The position numbers and the translations under genes are program-made. A stretch of 64,000 nt of DNA from JAANXG01 sp963731035 (GTDB lineage: Bacteria > Pseudomonadota > Gammaproteobacteria > Arenicellales > JAANXG01). The DNA lies in assembly GCA_963731035.1 (NCBI GenBank), contig CAVSUY010000022.1, positions 124,001 through 188,000 on the forward strand, read 5' to 3'. Below, one piece after another: positions 7,923 to 17,277 of the stretch (its first letter is position 1; each line of letters begins with the position of its first letter). The notes under the pieces were generated by a model. The model was not told the DNA's origin, ran no database searches, and saw nothing but the letters and a program-made list of their open reading frames with translations.

Positions 7923-9230
7923 CTAAGTGCCAGGTTGCTCGGTCAACTCCGCAAGGGAGATCTTCTTTTCCTTTACGTCCGCGCCCTCGAGCAACAGCTC
8001 GACGACCTGTTCCTCGAGGATCGTGGATTCGATCTGCTGCATCCGTTCGCGGCTGCTATAGTACCACTGCACGAAAGCCTCGGGCTGCTCGTAGCTGGCA
8101 GCCATCTTTTCTATCCTTTCCTTGACCTTGTCCGGGTCGGGCTTCAGCTCGTTGCGCTGCACGATTTCCGACAGGATCAGCCCCATTGCCACCCGCCGCT
8201 TCGCGTCCTCGCGGTACGACTCCCGGTCGGGATTAAACCGGTCCGTGGGGACGCCCTGCTGCTCCAGCAGCGACCTGTTCATGGCAATGATATTGTCTAT
8301 CTCGCGTTCCACCAGCTTTGCCGGCAGCTCGAGGTTGTTCTCGCGGATCAGGGCATCCATCACGCGCGACCGCGTCAGCCTGCTGACCCGTTCGTCCCGC
8401 TCGCGGGCCAGATTATCGGCAATCTCGCGCCGAAATGCCTCCACGTCTCCGCTTTCGATTCCAAACGATTCGATGAACTCCTCGTTGACTTCGGGCAGAA
8501 CCGGCTCCGCGACCTCTTTCACCTGGATCTCGAACTCCACCGCCTTCCCCGCCACGGCCTCGCCATGGTAGTCGTCCGGGAAGTCCACCTTCACGGTGCG
8601 CTGCTCGCCGGCCTTGGCACCCATGATTCCCTTCTCGAAGTCCTCGATGAACTGGCCTTCTCCCAGCACCACCTTGTAGTCGTCGGCCTCGCCGCCGGCG
8701 AACGGCTCGCCGTCGACGGCGCCCTTGAAATCGATGCACACCTGGTCGCCTTCCTGGGCCGCCCGTTCCACCGCCTCGTAAGTTACGCGCTGCCTGCGCA
8801 TCGACGCCAGCGTCCGCTCGACGTCCTCGTCGCCGACCTCGCACACGGGCCGTTCGATGACCACGCCTTTCAGGTCCGGTCTCGGAACCTCCGGGTAGAC
8901 GTCGAAGCTGGCGGTGTACTCGAGGTCCTTGCCGCGCCCCATGGACTTGGGCTCGATCTCCGGGGCACCGGCCGGTACCAGGTTCTCCTGGGTGAATGCC
9001 TCCTTGAGCGAACTCTCGATGAGGCTGCCGGCGACCTCGTGCAGGACTTGCTCGCCATAGCGGGCATCGATGATCTTCAGGGGTGCCTTGCCCGGCCGGA
9101 AACCCGGTAGCCGGGCGCTCTTTGCCAGGTTCTTGAGCCGGGTCTGGATCTGCTGCTCGACCTCGTCCGCGGGTATGGCGACGTTCATCATTCGGCCCAG
9201 GTTGCCGGTGTTTTCAATGGATACTTGCAT
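7923..9230 (-). CDS. tig: Trigger factor (ribosome-associated chaperone)
   Basis: 435 residues, the standard length. The ribosome-binding signature is visible as 'LPGFRPGKAP' (about 42-51), followed by the FKBP-type PPIase domain ('AQEGDQVCIDFKGAVDGEPF' to 'FPDDYHGEAVAGKAVEFEIQV', about 155-245) and the C-terminal chaperone arms. It binds L23 at the exit tunnel and shields nascent chains. First gene of the tig-clpP-clpX block, with tRNA-Leu upstream on the same strand. Confidence 0.97.
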   Translation of the reverse strand: MQVSIENTGNLGRMMNVAIPADEVEQQIQTRLKNLAKSARLPGFRPGKAPLKIIDARYGEQVLHEVAGSLIESSLKEAFTQENLVPAGAPEIEPKSMGRGKDLEYTASFDVYPEVPRPDLKGVVIERPVCEVGDEDVERTLASMRRQRVTYEAVERAAQEGDQVCIDFKGAVDGEPFAGGEADDYKVVLGEGQFIEDFEKGIMGAKAGEQRTVKVDFPDDYHGEAVAGKAVEFEIQVKEVAEPVLPEVNEEFIESFGIESGDVEAFRREIADNLARERDERVSRLTRSRVMDALIRENNLELPAKLVEREIDNIIAMNRSLLEQQGVPTDRFNPDRESYREDAKRRVAMGLILSEIVQRNELKPDPDKVKERIEKMAASYEQPEAFVQWYYSSRERMQQIESTILEEQVVELLLEGADVKEKKISLAELTEQPGT

Positions 9231-9540
9231 TCAGCGCCTCAGAGGGTTTCCTGTTCGATGTCGTCTCTTATAAATATAAGTAATGCTGCCACGCCAGCGA
9301 GGTCTCGAGCCCGGCTTTGCCGGAACGCGCCCGAATATACAATTTCCCACCGCGCGACCGTCGAATCCATCGCCGGGGGTGTGGGTCGACGAAAGAAGAG
9401 CGCAGATCGGCGCCGGACATGAGCCTTACCCCCAAGTCTAAAGGAACATCTGATGGAACATGGGTATTGTCCTGTGTCGCGGCCCGGGAATTCAAGCGGC
9501 CGCCGCCAAAGGCCCCGGGAGGCCGGCTACGGCGCAGGAC

Positions 9541-9945
<405 letters not shown>

Positions 9946-11988
9946 TCAATCCTCCTTCTTCTCGAACCGCGCCACCAACTCTTTCTGCAGGTTGGCCGGC
10001 AGCGGATCATAGTGACTCAACTGCATGGTGTAGGATCCTTCCCCACCGGTCATGGAGTTCAGCTTGGACTGGTAATCCTCCAGCTCCGCCAGCGGCGCCT
10101 GGCCCTCCACCATCACGAAACCGCCCGCCAGCACGTTGGTATTCGATACCCGCCCTCGCCGCTGCGACAGGTCGCCGGTGATATCTCCCATCTTGTCGTT
10201 GGGGACCGTGACCTCGATATTGACGATCGGCTCCAGGACAATGGGCTTGGCCTTGTCGACGGCATCCTGAAACGCCTTGCGCCCGGCGGTAATGAACGAC
10301 ACCTCGTTGGAGTCCACGGAATGAAACTTGCCGTCATGGACCGCAACCCGCACGTCCTGCATGGGATAGCCGGCGATGGCGCCACGGTTGTACACCTCGC
10401 GGACGCCTTTCTCGATGGACGGAATGAACTGGCCCGGAATCACCCCTCCGACCACCTTATCGACGAACTCAAAACCGGAGCCGCGCTTCAGCGGCTCGAT
10501 GTTGAGAGATACCTCGCCGAACTGGCCGGCGCCGCCGGACTGTTTCTTGTGCCGGTGGTGGCCTTCGGCCTTCTTGGTGATGGTCTCGCGGTAGGGGATC
10601 GTCGGCGGCTTGCTCTCCACGGCAACATTGTAGATCTCCTCCATGCGTTCCAGCGCCGAGCGCAGGTGGAGATCCCCCTGGCCGCGCAGGATCATCTCGT
10701 TGACCTGGGTATCCCGTTCCACGGAAAGCCCGGGATCCTCTTCGGTGAGCTTGTCCAGTGCCTCGGCGAGCTTCTGCTCATCGCCCCGCTTTTGCGGCTT
10801 GACCGCCAGCCCGGCCAGCGGCACCGGGACCTCCGGCGGCTGCATTCTGAGCTGGGCGTCCTCGGCGCTGTTGTGCAACACCGCCCCCAGGCGGATATCC
10901 GAGACCTTGGCCACCGCGCACAGGTCGCCCGCGATGCCCTTTTCGATCTCCTCGTGCTTGCCGCCGTTCATCTTGAACAAGTGACCCACTTTGAAAGGCT
11001 TGGCGGCGTCGTCGATGTACAGCTCGGTGTCCTTGGTGACGGTGCCGCGATGGATGCGGAACACGCCGAGCTTGCCCACGTAGGGATCGTGGGTCACCTT
11101 GACGACGTGGCACAGGGCATTACCGTCCACATCGGGCTTCACCGAAACAGGCTCGACCCCTTCTTCGGTCTCGCGTACGAACGAGGGCTTGTTGCCCTCG
11201 GCGGGATTGGGAAGCAGCTTCTCGATGATTTCCAGCAACTCGGGCACGCCGGTTCCCTCCTTGGCGGAGACGAAGCACACCGGTACCAGGTGCCCGTCGC
11301 GCAGCGCCTCCTCGAACGCATCGTGGAGCGCGCCCGGCTCCAGCTTGCCGTGCTCCAGGTACTGTTCCATCAGCTCTTCGTCCACTTCCACGGTCTGGTC
11401 GATCACCGCGGTGTGGGCCTCCTCCACCGACCAGAAGTCCGACTTCCCGGATGGGTTGAAGAAGCAGTCCACGACCTTGGTCCGGTTCTCCGCGGGCAGG
11501 TTGATGGCCATGCACTCGTCGCCAAAGTTCTCCCGGATCTGTGCCAGCAGCCCTTCGAGATCGACGCCCTCGGCGTCGATGTGGTTCACCACGATCATCC
11601 GGCACTGCTTACGCTGTGACGTCCACTGCGCGAAGCGGCGGGTCATGGTCTGAATGCCCGTCCGAGCATCGACCACCATGGCGGCGGTCTCCACTGCCGG
11701 CAGCGCGCCCAGCGCGTGGCCGACGAAGTCGGGATATCCCGGCGTGTCGACGAGGTTGATATGACAGCCGCCGTGATCGACGCTGACGAGAGCGGAGCGC
11801 AGCGAATGATGGTGCTTGCGTTCCAGGGGATCGTCGTCCGCCACGGTGTTTCCCTTCTCAACTTCACCTGGTGTCTGTATGGCGCCGGCGGCATGCAGCA
11901 GCGACTCGATCAGGGTGGTCTTGCCGGACCCGGCATGTCCCACCAGTGCGATATTGCGGATGTCTTCGACAGAATAATCAGACATCAC
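9946..11988 (-). CDS. Elongation factor G-like translational GTPase
   Basis: 680 residues, slightly shorter than canonical EF-G (about 700). G1 is 'GHAGSGKTTL' (about 16-25) and G3 is 'DTPGYPDF'. G4 reads 'VVNHID' rather than the canonical NKxD. EF-G domains II-V follow, ending in the domain IV/V region 'GDLSQRRGRVSNTNVL'. It belongs to the second EF-G group (FusA2-like) found in many Proteobacteria in addition to the str-operon fusA. It may act in ribosome translocation or recycling, or have a specialised role; the sequence does not settle this. It stands alone here, not next to rpsL/rpsG/tuf. The start could be the second Met (11985). Confidence 0.85.
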   Translation of the reverse strand: MMSDYSVEDIRNIALVGHAGSGKTTLIESLLHAAGAIQTPGEVEKGNTVADDDPLERKHHHSLRSALVSVDHGGCHINLVDTPGYPDFVGHALGALPAVETAAMVVDARTGIQTMTRRFAQWTSQRKQCRMIVVNHIDAEGVDLEGLLAQIRENFGDECMAINLPAENRTKVVDCFFNPSGKSDFWSVEEAHTAVIDQTVEVDEELMEQYLEHGKLEPGALHDAFEEALRDGHLVPVCFVSAKEGTGVPELLEIIEKLLPNPAEGNKPSFVRETEEGVEPVSVKPDVDGNALCHVVKVTHDPYVGKLGVFRIHRGTVTKDTELYIDDAAKPFKVGHLFKMNGGKHEEIEKGIAGDLCAVAKVSDIRLGAVLHNSAEDAQLRMQPPEVPVPLAGLAVKPQKRGDEQKLAEALDKLTEEDPGLSVERDTQVNEMILRGQGDLHLRSALERMEEIYNVAVESKPPTIPYRETITKKAEGHHRHKKQSGGAGQFGEVSLNIEPLKRGSGFEFVDKVVGGVIPGQFIPSIEKGVREVYNRGAIAGYPMQDVRVAVHDGKFHSVDSNEVSFITAGRKAFQDAVDKAKPIVLEPIVNIEVTVPNDKMGDITGDLSQRRGRVSNTNVLAGGFVMVEGQAPLAELEDYQSKLNSMTGGEGSYTMQLSHYDPLPANLQKELVARFEKKED

Positions 11989-12285
11989 TCAAACCCTCCA
12001 GTGTAAACTATTGATTTATTTAAACTATATCGCCGCCGGGGAACGACGCCCAAGACTGCGTCCAAGACTGCGCCCGGAGACGACCGACTGAAAAGCGGGC
12101 AAGGGATGCCAGCCTATCGGAAAAACGCTGGGGGCGCCAATTCCGGCCCCATACCCGGCCCAGCGCCCCACGAGTCTACTGCTCCACGCGATACGGAACC
12201 CGGTTGGAGTTCCGTTTCCGGGAAGCGTTCCCGTATCATGTGTGGGTTCGACCCGACGAGCAAAACTATTAATAAGGAGTACCAC

Positions 12286-12429
12286 GTGACCCTCCATATC
12301 CAAGTTGCACCCCTCATCTCCCTCATCGCCGGCATCGGCATACTGGTTTTCCCCAAGCTGCTGAACTACATCGTCGCGGTCTACCTGATCGTGCTCGGTA
12401 TCCTCGGCATGCTGGGCCACGGTTTCTAG
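12286..12429 (+). CDS. 47-residue hydrophobic protein (DUF3096-like)
   Basis: A very small protein with a GTG start preceded by a strong Shine-Dalgarno AAGGAG (12274-12279) at 6-nt spacing. It is almost entirely two membrane segments ('PLISLIAGIGILVFPKLLNY' and 'IVAVYLIVLGILGMLGHGF'). The motif 'LIAGIGILVFPKLLNYIVAVYL' type is that of small DUF3096 membrane peptides, whose function is unknown. The ribosome-binding site is the main reason to accept this start over the longer open frame upstream. Confidence 0.7.
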   Translation: MTLHIQVAPLISLIAGIGILVFPKLLNYIVAVYLIVLGILGMLGHGF

Positions 12430-12574
12430 CCCGCGCCGGACGAATTCCCCGTGTAACGGATTGGCTCGCCGGCGTCGCCACACGTCGACACTTTCTTCGC
12501 AAAGCGGCTCGGCGTCTGCCTTAGAATAGCCGGCACCCACGGAGGGAAACTCCTCCAATGACCCGAGCGTATTC

Positions 12575-13309
12575 ATGGCCAAACCATTCCTCATCATCCA
12601 GCTCAGGCCCGAGAACGAGACGGCGGACAGCGAGTTCGAGGCGATCCTGCGGTACGGCGGCCTGGGTGGAGACGAGGTGGTCCGTGCCCGGGTCGAGCGC
12701 ACCGGGCTGCCTGAGATCGTTCTCGAGGACTACGCCGCCATCATCGTCGGGGGCAGCCCGTTCGACATGAGCATGCCGGAGGACTGCAAGAGCGATATTC
12801 AAAGAACCATCGAGGGCGGTTTCATGGAGCTCCTGACGCGGGTAGTCGACATCGACTTCCCGTTTCTCGGCGCCTGCTCCGGAAACAGCCTGCTGGGCAC
12901 GTTCTGCGGGGCCCGGATCTCGACGCGATACGCCGAGCCGGTCGGCGGCGTGGACGTCTCGCTCACCGAGGAAGGCAGGAAAGATCCCCTGCTGGCGGGC
13001 CTGCCGGCGACGTTCCGCGTCCTGCTGGGGCACAAAGAGGCCTGCGAAGACATCCCGCCCGGCGCGGCGCTGCTGGCAAGCTCGGATTCGTGCCCGGTGC
13101 AGATGTTCCGGGTGGGCCGCAACGTCTACGCCACGCAGTTTCATCCGGAGGGCGATCTCGAAGGATTTACCGTGCGCATCCACGCCTACAAGCACCATGG
13201 CTACTTCCCGCCGGAGGCCGCCGACAAATTGATAGCAGCGGTGGCCGCCGAGCATACGCCGCATCCCAAGGAGATACTGGCTCGCTTCGTCAGCCGATAT
13301 CGGTCGTGA
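12575..13309 (+). CDS. Class I glutamine amidotransferase (GMP synthase-like domain protein)
   Basis: 244 residues comprising a lone class I glutamine amidotransferase domain. The nucleophile elbow is 'FLGACSGNSLLG' (Cys about residue 98) and the His-Glu pair is in 'YATQFHPEGDL' (about 190). It resembles the GATase proteins annotated as GMP synthase-like, which lack the ATP-pyrophosphatase half. Such proteins hydrolyse gamma-glutamyl bonds or glutamine; the actual substrate cannot be read from the sequence. It is convergent with glpK and has no metabolic neighbour that suggests a pathway. Confidence 0.8.
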   Translation: MAKPFLIIQLRPENETADSEFEAILRYGGLGGDEVVRARVERTGLPEIVLEDYAAIIVGGSPFDMSMPEDCKSDIQRTIEGGFMELLTRVVDIDFPFLGACSGNSLLGTFCGARISTRYAEPVGGVDVSLTEEGRKDPLLAGLPATFRVLLGHKEACEDIPPGAALLASSDSCPVQMFRVGRNVYATQFHPEGDLEGFTVRIHAYKHHGYFPPEAADKLIAAVAAEHTPHPKEILARFVSRYRS

Positions 13310-13338
13310 GGCGCATGATCGGCAAGATCGAGATTCAA

Positions 13339-14850
13339 TCAGACCTGCGCGGACGCCGGACTATGCAGTGCCGGGCTCCTGGCCTGTGCCACCGCCCGCG
13401 CCCAGCCCGCGAGTAACTGCTCCCTGCGCTCGGACGGCATCCGCGGCCGGAAGACCTGGTCGACCTGCCATTGGCCGGCAATTTCATCGCGATCCTGCCA
13501 GAATCCAACAGCGAGCCCCGCGAGGTAGGCCGCACCCAGCGCAGTGGTCTCGGTCACCCTGGGTCGTACGACGGGCACGTCCATCACGTCCGCCTGGAAC
13601 TGCATCAGCAGGTCGTTGACCGATGCGCCGCCGTCGACCCGCAGCTCTTCGATCCGCATGCCGGCGTCCACCTGCATGGCATGAAGCAGATCGCTGGACT
13701 GAAAGGCGATCGATTCCAGGGCGGCACGGGCCAGGTGGGCCGCCGAGGTGCCGCGGGTGATACCGGTGATGATGCCGCGGGCGTGGGGGTCCCAATGCGG
13801 CGCCCCAAGGCCCGCGAAGGCGGGCACCACGTAGACGCCATCGGATTCCTCGACCTCACGGGCCAGCTTCTCGATCTCGTTCGATGACGAAATGAGACCC
13901 ACTTCATCCCGCAGCCACTGAACCACTGCGCCGCCGATGAATACACTGCCCTCCAAGGCATAGTCGGTCCGGCCTTCCACTTGCCAGGCGATGGTGGTAA
14001 GCAGTTTGTGCCGCGACGCCACCGGTCGGCCGCCGGTGTTCATCAACATGAAGCAGCCGGTCCCGTAGGTGTTCTTGACCATGCCCCGGCGAGTGCAGAC
14101 CTGGCCGAACAGCGCCGCGTGCTGGTCGCCGGCCATGCCGGCTATGGGGATGCGCCCGTTGAACAGCTCGCTCGCCGTCACGCCGTACACTTCACTGCTG
14201 GAGCGCACCTCCGGGAGCATGGATGGAGGAACGCCCAGAATATCGAGGAGCTCCGCGTCCCACCGCTTGCGGTGAATGTTGTACATCAATGTCCGGCTCG
14301 CGTTGGTCGCATCGGTGACGTGCGCCTCGCCAGTCGTCATCCTCCATACCAGCCACGAATCCACCGTGCCGAACGCCAGCTCTCCCCGTTCGGCCTTGGC
14401 GCGGGCGCCGTCCACGTTGTCGAGGATCCACTTGACCTTGGTGCCGGAGAAGTAAGGATCGAGGACCAGGCCGGTCATATCCCGGAACCGGTCTTCGTAT
14501 CCCTCGCCCTTGAGCTGATCGGTGTACGATGCCGTACGCCGGTCCAGCCACACGATCGCGTTGTAGACAGGGGTGCCCGTCCGCCGGTCCCATACCACCG
14601 TGGTTTCACGTTGATTGGCGATGCCCACCGCGGCTATGTCGGCTGGGCCGGCTCCGGCCCTGGCAAGGGCCTTGGCAGCGACCTCCATCTGGGAATCCCA
14701 GATGTCGTTCGGATCGTGCTCCACCCAGCCGGGCCGCGGGTATATCTGCTCGAACTCCTTCTGCGCCGCCGACACGACCGAGCCGCGACGATCGAACAGA
14801 ATGGCACGGGAACTGGTGGTGCCTTGATCCAGGGCGAGGATGTAGGACAT
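13339..14850 (-). CDS. glpK: Glycerol kinase
   Basis: 503 residues, the normal length. FGGY-family signatures are clear: the N-terminal phosphate-binding 'YILALDQGTTSSRAILFD', the glycerol site 'RRTASY', 'GTGCFMLMNTG', and the C-terminal 'LRVDGGASVNDLLMQFQAD'. It phosphorylates glycerol to sn-glycerol 3-phosphate in the cytoplasm. No glpF, glpD or glpR is adjacent, so its regulation is not visible here. Confidence 0.95.
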   Translation of the reverse strand: MSYILALDQGTTSSRAILFDRRGSVVSAAQKEFEQIYPRPGWVEHDPNDIWDSQMEVAAKALARAGAGPADIAAVGIANQRETTVVWDRRTGTPVYNAIVWLDRRTASYTDQLKGEGYEDRFRDMTGLVLDPYFSGTKVKWILDNVDGARAKAERGELAFGTVDSWLVWRMTTGEAHVTDATNASRTLMYNIHRKRWDAELLDILGVPPSMLPEVRSSSEVYGVTASELFNGRIPIAGMAGDQHAALFGQVCTRRGMVKNTYGTGCFMLMNTGGRPVASRHKLLTTIAWQVEGRTDYALEGSVFIGGAVVQWLRDEVGLISSSNEIEKLAREVEESDGVYVVPAFAGLGAPHWDPHARGIITGITRGTSAAHLARAALESIAFQSSDLLHAMQVDAGMRIEELRVDGGASVNDLLMQFQADVMDVPVVRPRVTETTALGAAYLAGLAVGFWQDRDEIAGQWQVDQVFRPRMPSERREQLLAGWARAVAQARSPALHSPASAQV

Positions 14851-14913
14851 GGGGACGGAATCTACGCTCTTTGTGGTGCCGTCCGCCGCGCTGGTGCCGC
14901 TCTTATAGAGCTT

Positions 14914-16101
14914 CTAGCCGGGACGACCGTCATCCCGCGGCCGAACGAGGATCGGAATCAGCAACCCGGCGAGCCCCGAGAACGCAAGGATCCAGGCGAT
15001 CTGAGATGCCGCGATCCAGAAGATGTAGTGGCGCATGTCGGCCAGGGGCAGCAATACCCGGAAACCGGCTCCCACCACGAGCACGAACAGGAACCAGAAT
15101 ACGGCGACCGGCGGCGTATGAACGTTCCTCCCGGTATGCCCGAGGGAGACCCGCGTCATCATGCTCAGCGTCACGAGGCCGATGCCGCCGTAGGTCAGAC
15201 TGTGGATGGCCACGAACCTCGATACGTCGCCGAAACCGCTCCACGCCAGCAGCAGGAATCCCAGGACAATGAAGGCGTACGCGACATACAGGCTCCACAG
15301 AAGCGGCTTCTTCCAGATTCCGGGCGTATACCAGCCGACAAGCCGTACGAGATTCGCCACGAACAATGCTCCCGACAGGTACGCGACGGGACGCCCGGCC
15401 GAGCCGAACACATCGGCAACGAACATTGCGACGAACAGAACAGGGATCGCCCGGTCGATCCATCTCGAGTTGAACAAGGTTACCGGATAGTCCACGCCAC
15501 CTTGAATGAACAGGGGTATCACCCGGCGGCCCATTACCAGTATGAGCCCAATGACCAGATAAAGACCTCCGTAAACGCCCCACTCGACGCCCGCCCCCAG
15601 GTGCCCCAGGCTACCCAGGTAGAATACGGTGTTGCCCGCCGCGAAAAGCATGAGGATCATCAGTATGCCGACCTGTTTCCACTTGCCGGCGCGAAAGACC
15701 GGGTACGCGAAGGCGACGACCAGTCCGGTGGAGAACAGGACGTCCAGCACCGCGGCCGAATGAATCAACGCGGTGCCGAACAGCATGCACACCCTGGCGG
15801 CGGCCCACAGGCCGAAGAGCACCAGGAGCGGCGAGCCGTTCACCGTCTGGATACCCGTCCAGTTCTTGGCGGCGGTCAACAGGAACCCCGCGATCACCGC
15901 CAGGCTGTAACCGTAGATCATTTCGTGCGCGTGCCACTGAAACGGTGACAGTCCCGCAATCGGCGGCCCGGTACCGACGGTATACACCAGTGTCCAAGCA
16001 CCCGCGGTTATCACGGCGAAGACCACGGCGCCGACAAAAAACGGCCGGAAACCCAGGGCCAGCACTGCGGCAGTATCAACTCGATGAACGGCATGGGACA
16101 T
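14914..16101 (-). CDS. NnrS family haem-copper membrane protein
   Basis: 395 residues with about twelve hydrophobic segments and the NnrS pattern: 'LGFRPFFVGAVVFAV' at the N-terminus, 'WHAHEMIYGYSLAVIAGFLLTA' with paired His, and 'MMTRVSLGHTGR' in the C-terminal half. NnrS proteins are integral haem- and copper-containing proteins linked to nitric oxide stress and denitrification. The ATG giving 'MSHAVHRVDTAAVLALGFRP' is preferred over a GTG six codons earlier. An FNR/Dnr-type palindrome about 60 nt upstream supports control by oxygen or NO. Confidence 0.88.
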   Translation of the reverse strand: MSHAVHRVDTAAVLALGFRPFFVGAVVFAVITAGAWTLVYTVGTGPPIAGLSPFQWHAHEMIYGYSLAVIAGFLLTAAKNWTGIQTVNGSPLLVLFGLWAAARVCMLFGTALIHSAAVLDVLFSTGLVVAFAYPVFRAGKWKQVGILMILMLFAAGNTVFYLGSLGHLGAGVEWGVYGGLYLVIGLILVMGRRVIPLFIQGGVDYPVTLFNSRWIDRAIPVLFVAMFVADVFGSAGRPVAYLSGALFVANLVRLVGWYTPGIWKKPLLWSLYVAYAFIVLGFLLLAWSGFGDVSRFVAIHSLTYGGIGLVTLSMMTRVSLGHTGRNVHTPPVAVFWFLFVLVVGAGFRVLLPLADMRHYIFWIAASQIAWILAFSGLAGLLIPILVRPRDDGRPG

Positions 16102-16160
16102 ATTGCGTGGATCTCTCACGGGGTTCAGTCGACCATAACCCGCCGCCAGTCCCCGGGCCC

Positions 16161-16174
16161 TTGACGGATGTCAA
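16161..16174. promoter_or_regulatory. FNR/Dnr-type binding site upstream of nnrS
   Basis: A perfect palindrome TTGAC-GGAT-GTCAA, which fits the CRP/FNR-superfamily pattern TTGAY-N4-RTCAA. Its centre is about 66 nt upstream of the nnrS ATG, so a class II (-41.5) activation site would leave a leader of about 25 nt. This agrees with the NO-linked role of NnrS. Confidence 0.6.
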
Positions 16175-16261
16175 GGACGATCCGGTGCCGACGCCGCGCT
16201 ATGGAGGGCCCGGGCAGCGCCCTGGCATCTTCGACCGCTGGTGCCCGCGCTTTATACCTGC

Positions 16262-16813
16262 CTAGAGCCTGGAAAGCGCTTTTTCGACGATTGCTTTTTC
16301 CATTTTCAGGTGCCGAGCCGCGTCATCGTTGCCGAAGCCAAGGCCCACGCTTGCATCGATCTTGACGCCGTGCTTGTCGTCCAGTACGTGCAGCCCGGCG
16401 CCTGCTTTCAAACCGCTTCCACCATAGTAAGCCGCGTCTCCGAGCCCGGGCACGTCCTGGATCGCGTCTGCGTCCAGGAACTTACGCTCATTGTCGTAGA
16501 ACGGCCTGAGTGAACCTTTGTCGACCATGGCCGCGGGAGCATCAGCCCTGCTCATGACGGAGATTTGCGCGAACTTCGGGTCAGTGTCCGAAGCGCTGTA
16601 GAAACAGATTTTCATGCCCACGGCATTGGCTTCCGTGTCGTGCCTGGTGGCCTTGATGTTGCCATCGGGAAACAGCGCTTTCACGTCGTCCACCGTCAGC
16701 AGTTTGCAGGGATCATAAGACTTCGCCGTACTTGTGGTACCGCTGGAGGAACACGCCGTTAGAGAAATGAGCGAGAGTGTAACCAGGGCGATAGAGGGGA
16801 TAGGAATTTTCAT
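16262..16813 (-). CDS. Hypothetical lipoprotein (DUF3558-like)
   Basis: 183 residues. An N-terminal signal with lipobox 'LISLTAC' (Cys about 21) is followed by a Ser/Thr/Gly linker and a compact domain beginning 'SYDPCKLLTVDDVKALFPDG'. This resembles the opening of DUF3558-type secreted domains ('DPCxLLTxxDxxxL'). A second Cys ('GMKICFY') may pair with the one in 'DPCKLL'. The Lys at +2/+3 is absent, and the sequence after Cys is 'SSSG', suggesting outer-membrane sorting. No operon partner; function unknown. The ATG used is the one that begins the signal peptide. Confidence 0.65.
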   Translation of the reverse strand: MKIPIPSIALVTLSLISLTACSSSGTTSTAKSYDPCKLLTVDDVKALFPDGNIKATRHDTEANAVGMKICFYSASDTDPKFAQISVMSRADAPAAMVDKGSLRPFYDNERKFLDADAIQDVPGLGDAAYYGGSGLKAGAGLHVLDDKHGVKIDASVGLGFGNDDAARHLKMEKAIVEKALSRL

Positions 16814-17103
16814 CGGAATTTCAACATACCGAACTACCACTATTCCACGGCACTCTCCCGGTTTCAACTCATCGCGGGCACGAGGCAGGAACGGACCCGC
16901 CCTCGAATGTCATTCGAGCATCTTCGGGAGGATTGAAGCCGAGAAGCACGACAAGATCCAATGCCGGGGCGGCCACGAACTTTCCGCGGTCAAGCCTTGT
17001 GCCGACGACGTATTTTATCACCAAATAGTTGATTCAAGTCAATTCATCATGGGCGACGTCCGGTAGCCTGCGACGGACGTAAAGCGTTACAAACAAATAA
17101 AAC
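16814..17103. other. Gene-free stretch before the accessory region
   Basis: About 290 bp between the lipoprotein and the stress-protein fragment. It becomes AT-richer towards 17,000-17,100 and would have held the promoter of the interrupted universal stress gene. No coding sequence is recognised. Confidence 0.5.
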
Positions 17104-17205
17104 ATGATCAAGACAATCGTTATTCCGACCGATGGATCGGCGCCGTCCCATGGCGCCATGGAACTGGGCTGCGACCCCACCGGCAAGTACGGGGCCGGCG
17201 CTTTG
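17104..17205 (+). pseudogene. Universal stress protein (UspA family), N-terminal fragment
   Basis: The first 34 codons read 'MIKTIVIPTDGSAPSHGAME' and then 'LGCDPTGKYGA'. This is the beta1-loop-alpha1 start of UspA-family proteins (pattern M-x-K-x-I-L/V-V-P-T-D-G-S). After 'GKYGA' the similarity stops, and the frame runs without a stop into the start of the secretion transporter at 17278. I infer that a usp gene was cut by the incoming accessory segment. No second half was found in the window. Confidence 0.5.
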
Positions 17206-17277
17206 CGTGGTATCGCACGGAGCTGTGTGAGCTTGCTCACTACTCTTACATTGCAGAAGCAGGCGAGGAGGCACGTC

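Noticed and set aside
12025..12270. Possible gene upstream of the 47-residue peptide.
   Set aside because: Frames on both strands lack start signals and family similarity. Only a short CAAGACTGCG direct repeat is seen.
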